Positions 8,507-14,895 of a DNA stretch of 64,000 nucleotides are shown one piece after another. Each line of letters opens with the position of its first letter. The first letter of the stretch is position 1. A model generated the notes under the pieces. The model worked only from the letters and a program-made list of their open reading frames with translations. It searched no databases and had not been told where the DNA came from. Origin of the DNA: Paenibacillus nasutitermitis. GTDB lineage: Bacteria; Bacillota; Bacilli; Paenibacillales; Paenibacillaceae. The stretch lies in contig NZ_BMHP01000003.1 of assembly GCF_014641075.1 (NCBI RefSeq), positions 620,001-684,000 on the forward strand, given 5' to 3'. The translations under genes and the position numbers were made by a program.

Positions 8507-9187
8507 CTAATTAGGAATTTTAGTCGGATCAAATCCTAGAGGGAATATCTCTTCAAAGCGGTCCTTTTTCTCGTAAAGGTTATACCACGTATCAGCGATG
8601 ACATCCGGATCGCCTGCTGTTCCGGCTTGAATCATAGTGCCGATCGAAAGATGTCCGACAAATACGCCTTTCTCTTTCAACTCCTGGTGCAGATTTGTAG
8701 CATAGTTACGAATACCCGACATCACGATACCTCCATTCCCGACAAAAGGTAATGGGAACATTGCGGATAAACCTGTTGTAAATAGAATTGCACCTGACCC
8801 GTTATTGATCATAGTTGGTAATACTTCATTGACCGAGAGAACGGCAGGTAGCAAATAACTGTTTATTTGTTCTAATACAGTATCAGGCGTGGTTTCTAAC
8901 ACGTTAGTGAATTTGTCCCAGCCAGCATAAGGGCTGAATTCTAACACATCGATGGAACCAAAGTCTTGTTTAGCCGCTTGTAAGGCTTGCTTTAGTGCAG
9001 ACAAATCCGTGACATCAGTAACATACGACTTCGCTTCAATGTTTAAATTTTTGAGATCATTTTCGATTTTTGCCAATTTCTCAGGGTTACGTGCAATAGC
9101 AGCTACTTTGAAGCCATTACTCCCAAACTTCTTCGCGAGCGACAATCCTAAACCTGGTCCAGCACCAATTATTGCAATCGTTTTCAT
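8507..9187 (-). CDS. SDR-like oxidoreductase, atypical catalytic site
   Basis: Rossmann-fold protein of the short-chain dehydrogenase/reductase superfamily, 226 residues. The nucleotide-binding turn GAGPGLG (8-14) follows the first strand, and the V-T-D-V-T-D and SPYAG segments occupy the usual places for cofactor contacts. The normal Tyr-x-x-x-Lys pair is not visible: where YxASK is expected the protein reads FVGNGGIVMSGIRNYA, so activity may be altered or lost. AAGGGAG precedes the ATG. It is divergent from a TetR gene, which probably controls it. Confidence 0.75.
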   Translation of the reverse strand: MKTIAIIGAGPGLGLSLAKKFGSNGFKVAAIARNPEKLAKIENDLKNLNIEAKSYVTDVTDLSALKQALQAAKQDFGSIDVLEFSPYAGWDKFTNVLETTPDTVLEQINSYLLPAVLSVNEVLPTMINNGSGAILFTTGLSAMFPLPFVGNGGIVMSGIRNYATNLHQELKEKGVFVGHLSIGTMIQAGTAGDPDVIADTWYNLYEKKDRFEEIFPLGFDPTKIPN

Positions 9188-9370
9188 TATCTTAAACTCC
9201 CTTCAGTAATTGCACTGTTTTGTTATAAAACATTTGATAACAGACCCTTGACGATTCATAAATGCAAAAATCAATTTTTCTTTCACAACCTCCTCAGGAG
9301 TGATATATTAAATAAACAAGTGTTGCGTTAAAAGAAATATACACCCAACGAATTATCGTAACAACCTACA

Positions 9371-9402
9371 ATCTTGTACGGATGTTGCTACAACAACAAG
9401 AT
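9371..9402. promoter_or_regulatory. Operator-like dyads between the SDR and TetR genes
   Basis: Two dyads overlap in the divergent intergenic region: ATCTTGT (9371-9377) with ACAAGAT (9396-9402), and TGTTG-CTA-CAACA (9383-9395). Such symmetry fits a TetR-family operator just upstream of the regulator gene. No binding is shown; this is inference from position and symmetry. Confidence 0.35.
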
Positions 9403-9430
9403 CGATAAAGTGTTGGGTAAGGAGGAAGTT

Positions 9431-9997
9431 ATGGCGAATAAAGTAATGAACATACGCATGACACATACAAAACAGTCCTTAATAAATTCTTTTCTTCATT
9501 TGGTTGCCTATAAAGATTTTGAAAAAATAACGATAGCGGATATCACATCAAGTGCACAAGTTAATCGTGCTACTTTCTATGCACACTTTAATGATAAATA
9601 CGAACTGCTAGACTATATTATGGGAGACTCCGCCTCAACTGCCATCGAAAACCGCACTGCCGGCGTAGTGAAGTGCGATCAAGACAGCATCAATCAACTC
9701 GTTCTAGCGGTTTGCGATTTTTATCAAGTACCGAACATCCAATGTCGCAGCAGCTATCTAGGCTTAGTTGTACCGCAATTAAAAGAAAAGATTACAAATG
9801 AGTTGAAAGCCTATTTGTCCAAGAGCTTGGACCACATTTATACAGAAACTGAGAAGAATATGTATGTGGCTATTTTTGCACAAATCATCCATGAAGGTGC
9901 CTATCAATGGGCTTCTGGAAACATCACTATGAATAAAGAGGAGGTTGCTAAGAAAGTGGCATTAATAGTAGTAGGAGGACTCGGTCTTTCAAATTAA
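9431..9997 (+). CDS. TetR/AcrR family regulator
   Basis: A 188-residue DNA-binding protein. The helix-turn-helix is near the N-terminus: ITIADITSSAQVNRATFYAHFNDKYEL in outline (about 35-62), matching TetR_N. The C-terminal helical domain would bind a ligand or dimerise. The start at 9431 is set by AAGGAGG 5 nt upstream; an earlier ATG at 9374 lacks a ribosome site. Divergent from the SDR gene, so auto-repression and control of the SDR gene are likely. Confidence 0.87.
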   Translation: MANKVMNIRMTHTKQSLINSFLHLVAYKDFEKITIADITSSAQVNRATFYAHFNDKYELLDYIMGDSASTAIENRTAGVVKCDQDSINQLVLAVCDFYQVPNIQCRSSYLGLVVPQLKEKITNELKAYLSKSLDHIYTETEKNMYVAIFAQIIHEGAYQWASGNITMNKEEVAKKVALIVVGGLGLSN

Positions 9998-10105
9998 CGT
10001 CAAGCTCTCTAACGGCGAACGATATCACAATAAAATATCAACTGATCATGTCGATAGTCTTAACAAATTACTTATTCAAACTATAATAATTTTCCAGGAG
10101 GGATC

Positions 10106-10717
10106 ATGTTGCAGCAGCTCTTTAACGATATGATTAAGCAGGACGTGAAGCCGTTCTTTGCCAAGCATGGCTTTGCAAAGAAGAGTTTGAATTTCAATAA
10201 GAAAGCAGAAAACCTCATCTACATGTTCAATTTCCAAAAATCCTCCGGCAATTCAGCAGACCATGTCATGTTTTATGTGAACTGCGGTATTTATTCAGCG
10301 GAGTTGGCACAGATACAATCGAGGGAAATCCTAAAGGCACCCTCAGAAGTGGATTGTCACTTCAGAGCAAGAATCGGGGAAATTGCCGCGTCTGTTCCAG
10401 ACCGATTTTCAATTACTCCTGATACGAACATGGAGGATTTAAGAACAGCGCTGCTACGTGGACTAGAAGAAGTTATTCATTTCTATGACACGATGACCAG
10501 CGCCAGATCCATTGTTGATTATTACACGGCAGGTCCATTTTTACATCTGGGGGAAGAAAGCTTTCAATTGCTGTTACAATCCAATGATGTAGCAGAAGCT
10601 GAACATTATTTGAAAGCTCTGCAGGAAAAGTACGGAACCGAACAGAGATGGGCTATATTTGAAAATAAATACGAGACCATCTTCAATAAATACGGAGTGG
10701 AGTTTGAGAAGCGATAA
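10106..10717 (+). CDS. DUF4304 domain protein
   Basis: A 203-residue soluble protein matching DUF4304, with the family-like N-terminus DVKPFFAKHGFAKKSLNF (about 12-29) and a conserved FQKSSGNSADHVMFYVNCGI segment. The family has no proven biochemistry; it is often found near contact-dependent toxin or immunity genes. An AGGAGGG site precedes the ATG. It sits 34 nt from the next gene and is probably cotranscribed with it. No toxin gene is visible nearby, so if it is an immunity protein it is an orphan. Confidence 0.7.
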   Translation: MLQQLFNDMIKQDVKPFFAKHGFAKKSLNFNKKAENLIYMFNFQKSSGNSADHVMFYVNCGIYSAELAQIQSREILKAPSEVDCHFRARIGEIAASVPDRFSITPDTNMEDLRTALLRGLEEVIHFYDTMTSARSIVDYYTAGPFLHLGEESFQLLLQSNDVAEAEHYLKALQEKYGTEQRWAIFENKYETIFNKYGVEFEKR

Positions 10718-10751
10718 GAAGTCACTTATAAGTTAAACAGGAGGAGTTGCA

Positions 10752-11447
10752 ATGCTGCTGAAAGATACAGATCAACTGGACGATCTCAAGGATTTCCTAA
10801 TCAACTGGTACGGAAGATATGACAGCTCGAGCGGTATGCCGGCAGATGAGATTCCAGTATATTTGCCAAAGGCGTTGCATGAATTATATGCGTTTGCAGG
10901 ACGCTGGAAAGATGGTTCGGATGATCACCTCGATAACTCTCCCGAGATATTTCAACAGCAGGATTGTCTTTATTCGGCGGAACAACTAAAGAAGGATCAG
11001 GATAAGGTTACGTTTCTTGAAGAAAATCAAGCCAACTGGACTTGCCAAGTGGAGGCCGGCAACAACGATTCTCCTGTCTACTGCGACGAGCGTTTGCTTT
11101 GGGATGACTGTGCAGAGGGACCTATCATTGTACATGACTCTTTATATCATTTTCTGAAAAGTTTTTGTTTACAGGAGGTTGTTTTTGGCTGCAAACATCT
11201 TTATCTAGTAGAAGGAAAATTAGATATACAGATATTGTTTGATACGCCGATTGAAGATGTGTGGCTTCATGGATATTATATTAGCCCCAAAGAAGAGGGG
11301 CCAACTCATTCCTTTTACCGTTGCGGGGACGTACTTGCCATGGAGCGCTATGGTGACTTTTGGTTAGGATCCAACAGCGATTTACCTGCTGTCTTGAATG
11401 ATCGTGTCCCGTCTTCAATCAAACTGAGAAAGATAAAACCGGATTAA
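10752..11447 (+). CDS. Hypothetical protein, SMI1/KNR4 (SUKH)-like
   Basis: A 231-residue soluble acidic protein. Features that recall the SUKH (SMI1/KNR4) fold are LPKALHELYAFAGRW near residue 37, a later LYSAEQLKKDQDKVTFLEEN and a closing SLYHFLKSF segment; there is no signal peptide or membrane helix. SUKH proteins commonly act as immunity proteins of polymorphic toxins. The assignment is by eye and moderate. AGGAGG precedes the ATG, and it follows the DUF4304 gene in a two-gene unit. Confidence 0.55.
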   Translation: MLLKDTDQLDDLKDFLINWYGRYDSSSGMPADEIPVYLPKALHELYAFAGRWKDGSDDHLDNSPEIFQQQDCLYSAEQLKKDQDKVTFLEENQANWTCQVEAGNNDSPVYCDERLLWDDCAEGPIIVHDSLYHFLKSFCLQEVVFGCKHLYLVEGKLDIQILFDTPIEDVWLHGYYISPKEEGPTHSFYRCGDVLAMERYGDFWLGSNSDLPAVLNDRVPSSIKLRKIKPD

Positions 11448-11524
11448 GACGGTCATGAACAAAATAGAAGAAGAGGATCCCTGTCCATTATGACATGTAG
11501 AATGCGAAGTACAGAGATGGGACG

Positions 11525-11641
11525 ATGACAACGGATAGAACCGCTTTATATGTAGAGTATAAACCGCTGCTTGGCAGAATCGCATATGCGGTCTGGGTGC
11601 CATCCCTTGGAGAAAAGCAAGGATTCGTCCGCTGCCGATAA
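11525..11641 (+). pseudogene. Possible ECF sigma factor remnant
   Basis: A short frame begins TDRTALYVEYKPLLGRIAYA, close in pattern to the start of SigJ-type ECF factors, which open with LYxEYKPLLFxIAYRML, and then diverges and stops after 38 codons. The rest of a sigma factor is absent. I read it as a decayed 5' fragment in an otherwise empty 345-bp gap (11448-11792). A chance match in a 20-residue stretch is possible. Confidence 0.3.
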
Positions 11642-11683
11642 TCGTAGCTTCATACATACATGGATTCAACTACAATTGAAATA

Positions 11684-11711
11684 GGAGCAGATTGTCTAAA
11701 CGATCTGCTCC
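11684..11711. terminator. Hairpin after the immunity-like pair
   Basis: GGAGCAGAT (11684-11692) pairs with ATCTGCTCC (11703-11711) around a 10-nt loop. The tail is only weakly T-rich on either strand. It lies between the plus-strand pair and the minus-strand AKR gene and may terminate one or both. Confidence 0.5.
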
Positions 11712-11792
11712 ATATTTAATAACAATTGTGAGTTGTCATTTATTTCATCGTTCTACATAATCAGAAACTTTCGGTTGTTTTTCGAAAGATGG

Positions 11793-12644
11793 TTAGATAT
11801 CGAGTTTGCGTGTGCCGATCCATTTCACCATTTCGGGATCTCGATGGGAGAAGAACAGGCTCTGTTTCGTATCTAGCGCAGTAATCGACTCCATATCCTC
11901 CTGGCTTAATTCAAAATCAAAGATGTTAAAGTTCTCAATAATTCTTTCTTTGCGAACTGATTTTGGAATCACAACGACATCTCTTTGGATCAGCCAACGT
12001 AAAACCACCTGGGCAACGGATTTATTATGCTTTTCAGCTATGGCTAACAATTCCTTATTCTGGAACAAGTTATTTTTCCCTTCAGCAAAAGGCGCCCAGG
12101 ATTCAATCTGAACATGGTTCTCTTTCATGAATGCCGCGCTTTCGATTTGCTGGTTGAACGGATGCGTTTCAACCTGGTTTATGGCGGGAACGATTTCATT
12201 ATGAAGGATTAAATCGATCAGACGATCCGTATGGAAGTTGCTTACGCCAATTGCACGGACCTTTCCTTTACGATACAATTCCTCCATAGCGCGCCAGGAA
12301 CCGTACACATCGCCAAATGGCTGATGGATTAAATACAAATCCAACGAATCCAGTTGCAATCTTTCCAGCGATTTTTCAAATGCTCTTATCGTGCTGTCGT
12401 AACCTGCATCCTGAACCCAAAGTTTCGTCGTGATGAATAATTCCTTTCTTGCCACCCCACTGCGTTTAATCGCTCGGCCAACTGCTTCTTCATTCAGATA
12501 AGAGGCAGCCGTATCAATCAATCGATAACCAGCCATAATAGCGTCATAAACGCTTTGTTCACACTCATTATGATCTGCAATCTGAAAAACGCCAAAACCA
12601 AGTATAGGCATCTCAACGCCATTATTTAAAATAACTTTTTGCAT
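11793..12644 (-). CDS. Aldo/keto reductase (YtbE/YvgN-like)
   Basis: NADPH-dependent aldehyde/ketone reductase with a TIM-barrel fold, 283 residues. The catalytic tetrad is visible: Asp in LIDTAASY, Tyr at the end of the same motif, Lys in TTKLW and His in LIHQP. IPKSVRKERIIENFNIFDF near the C-terminus is the NADPH-binding signature. AGGAGG precedes the ATG. It is divergent from an AraC gene about 215 bp away, the usual layout for a regulated reductase; the true substrate is unknown. Confidence 0.9.
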   Translation of the reverse strand: MQKVILNNGVEMPILGFGVFQIADHNECEQSVYDAIMAGYRLIDTAASYLNEEAVGRAIKRSGVARKELFITTKLWVQDAGYDSTIRAFEKSLERLQLDSLDLYLIHQPFGDVYGSWRAMEELYRKGKVRAIGVSNFHTDRLIDLILHNEIVPAINQVETHPFNQQIESAAFMKENHVQIESWAPFAEGKNNLFQNKELLAIAEKHNKSVAQVVLRWLIQRDVVVIPKSVRKERIIENFNIFDFELSQEDMESITALDTKQSLFFSHRDPEMVKWIGTRKLDI

Positions 12645-12860
12645 ATAAAATCCTCCTGTTTGTAACTATTTGTGTATCGGTGGAATCTTATCCTTGCCTA
12701 ACTTACGTCGCAGCCCGCTTCCCTTATTATGTACCTGATGAATAAGAGACCGTTAACTCATTCGTCTCTAATCATTGCCTAATCCTCTCACTAATACTTA
12801 TGCAGCAAATAAATATGGATTATAATCGAACTATAGAACGGTCCAAATAGGGGAGGCCAA

Positions 12861-13754
12861 ATGTCTGAAATAATCATTAACCAGCAGAATGAACTCGCCA
12901 AAATCATTGAGCGCTATGCCGTAACGGATGGCGTTCACCCAACTGGTATTCCGTCCTTGTACTTCATGCGTGCCTCGAATGCATATGAGCCAAGGCACGG
13001 AATTTACAAGCCTTCCTTATGTATGGTGGTCCAAGGGACGAAGGAAGTATGGCTTGCACAGGAGCGTTATCTATATGGTCCGTCCGATTACCTTGTTGTA
13101 TCCGTTCACTTGCCAGTTATCGCCCAAGTTACTGAAGCCACTCCGGATGTTCCCTATTTGGGGTTCAAACTTGAATTTACAACGAGTCAAATTTTAGAGG
13201 TTTTACATGAATCTGATCATCGAGTTACTCCGATAGAGAATCCAAAGAGGGCTATGTTTGTCAGTCAAATGGAGACGTCTTTGTTGGATGCAATTACCAG
13301 GTTAGCTCGTTTGTTGGATCGTCCCAGGGATATTCCTGTTCTTGCTCCATTATTTACGAAGGAAATTATCTACAAAGTACTTCAAGGCAAAAATGGAGTT
13401 GTTTTGGCGCAAATTGCAATGGAAGGAAGTTCGACCCTTCAAATTAAAGATGTTATTGATCAAATCATGAATCATTATGATCGTTCTTTCCGGATTGAGG
13501 AACTTGCCGAAATCGCGAATATGAGTGTCTCTTCGTTTCATCGGCACTTTAAAGAAGTAACCGCCATGAGCCCGATTCAATTTCAAAAACATCTGAGACT
13601 CCAGGAAGCCCGGCGGCTGCTATTAACCGAATCCTCAGATGCCACTGATGTGGCATTTCGAGTAGGCTATGAAAGCCCCTCGCAATTCAGTCGGGAATAC
13701 TCCCGAATGTTTGGCTTTCCCCCTAGACAAGATATCAAGCGCTTGAAAACTTAG
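12861..13754 (+). CDS. AraC family regulator with AraC_N domain
   Basis: A 297-residue activator-type protein. Residues about 25-160 match the AraC_N cupin-like sensor (YKPSLCMVVQGTKEVWLAQ), and two helix-turn-helix units occupy about 195-295: FRIEELAEIANMSVSSFHRHF and DATDVAFRVGYESPSQFSREY in outline. GGGGAGG lies about 5 nt before the ATG. Divergent from the aldo/keto reductase gene, which it most likely regulates. A strong terminator follows. Confidence 0.88.
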   Translation: MSEIIINQQNELAKIIERYAVTDGVHPTGIPSLYFMRASNAYEPRHGIYKPSLCMVVQGTKEVWLAQERYLYGPSDYLVVSVHLPVIAQVTEATPDVPYLGFKLEFTTSQILEVLHESDHRVTPIENPKRAMFVSQMETSLLDAITRLARLLDRPRDIPVLAPLFTKEIIYKVLQGKNGVVLAQIAMEGSSTLQIKDVIDQIMNHYDRSFRIEELAEIANMSVSSFHRHFKEVTAMSPIQFQKHLRLQEARRLLLTESSDATDVAFRVGYESPSQFSREYSRMFGFPPRQDIKRLKT

Positions 13755-13800
13755 CGAGGCAAAAATAACACGAAACAAGTTTTGCATATGCAGGCAAAGG

Positions 13801-13834
13801 AAAACCTTCCATGCGATTATGGAAGGTTTTTTCT
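13801..13834 (+). terminator. Rho-independent terminator after the AraC gene
   Basis: AAAACCTTCCAT (13801-13812) and ATGGAAGGTTTT (13819-13830) form a 12-bp stem with a 6-nt loop, followed by TTCTTC. The rest of the gap to 14128 holds no supported gene; it is AT-rich near 14060-14125. Confidence 0.85.
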
Positions 13835-14128
13835 TCTGATATAGGACTCCAAGCTGGATCTGGGACATTGGTTGGGCCAAATGAGTCAAAATCCTAAGCG
13901 GCAGCACCCTTGTCCCACTCGGCCGACGCCGTATGCAAAGGACACCCTCGAAAGGAACAAATGATCCAAACAAAATAACATATAAACCGGGAATGAGAAA
14001 GAAGAGCCAGCATAAACAGCCCGTAAAACCCGCCTGGCCGGTTTCCGGACTGTAATAGATTCGGCTCAATATATACTATATAAATTTACTTAAATGGTAT
14101 TTAAATCTATTTAATCATTCATACGAAG

Positions 14129-14725
14129 TTATCTGCTCTCATATTTCAGGACCGCACGGGTCCATCGATCGACGACAAAGGTTCGTCTTGGCATACGCAT
14201 GGGAGGCTTCTGCTGCGGCTGCAGAGAAATCAGTTCACCGGTAAGGCGGTGCTGGGCTCCCCGCTTGCGCAGAACCTGCTTGGAACGGAAGAGAACCATT
14301 TTTACCGCTGGGACGGTACAGTCCAATTCGTCTGCTATATCCTGATACGAATAACGAAAAACTTCGGCAAGCAGCAGCATCTCTACCTCACGCTCCGATA
14401 GATGCTCCGCCACCCATTCCAATATGCCCCGTACAGAGGCGTAATTGTGGTCGTTGTATGCTTGCTCGCCCGCTTCATCCAAAGGCACCATTATGCCCCG
14501 GCGCCGGCGATACGTGTCGATATGGACATTTCGGGCTATTTTATACAGCAATGATCGGGGATACCGGAACTCTCCTTTGCTGCGGTAATGCTTAAAGGCA
14601 CGAAGCAGCGTTTCCTGGCGCAAATCCTCCGCTTCCCATTTGCAACCCGTTAAATAGAAACAATAAGTCCGCAAATGATTCAGATGCGGGGTAATGATGT
14701 CTTCAAATTTAACCCACGGCTTCAT
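14129..14725 (-). CDS. ECF-type RNA polymerase sigma factor
   Basis: Alternative sigma factor of about 198 residues. Region 2 lies around residues 12-85 (EAEDLRQETLLRAFKHY, then LLYKIARNVHIDTYRRRR), and region 4 contains the helix-turn-helix YSYQDIADELDCTVPAVKMVLFRSK in outline. The start at 14725 follows GAGGAGG by 8 nt; the frame is open further upstream without a better site. No anti-sigma gene is adjacent. It is divergent from an iron-related gene, with a Fur-like site between them, so a role in iron or siderophore control is possible but unproven. Confidence 0.87.
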   Translation of the reverse strand: MKPWVKFEDIITPHLNHLRTYCFYLTGCKWEAEDLRQETLLRAFKHYRSKGEFRYPRSLLYKIARNVHIDTYRRRRGIMVPLDEAGEQAYNDHNYASVRGILEWVAEHLSEREVEMLLLAEVFRYSYQDIADELDCTVPAVKMVLFRSKQVLRKRGAQHRLTGELISLQPQQKPPMRMPRRTFVVDRWTRAVLKYESR

Positions 14726-14813
14726 GCACACGGCCTCCTCACTGTTTATGACAGTGTAGCAGGCAATTATGAAATCAATATGAAACCTGGATGAAAATCT
14801 TAAAACATATCTA

Positions 14814-14844
14814 TTGAGAATAAATCTCATTTATAAGATATAAT
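14814..14844 (+). promoter_or_regulatory. Fur-like box overlapping a predicted promoter
   Basis: TGAGAAT-A-AATCTCA (14815-14829) is a near-symmetric 7-1-7 element with 11 of 14 matches to TGATAAT-N-ATTATCA. It covers a TTGAGA -35 (14814-14819) that is 19 nt from a perfect TATAAT (14839-14844) reading toward the AraC-lipoprotein frame. The 19-nt spacing is longer than ideal, so the promoter call is tentative. Confidence 0.4.
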
Positions 14845-14895
14845 CATAACGTAGACCCCAATAAGCCCAAATAGGGAAGGCAGGTTTGTAGCAGA

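Noticed and set aside
13635..14069. 144-residue minus-strand frame after the AraC gene
   Set aside because: It overlaps the AraC 3' end and runs through its terminator; no ribosome site or family pattern.
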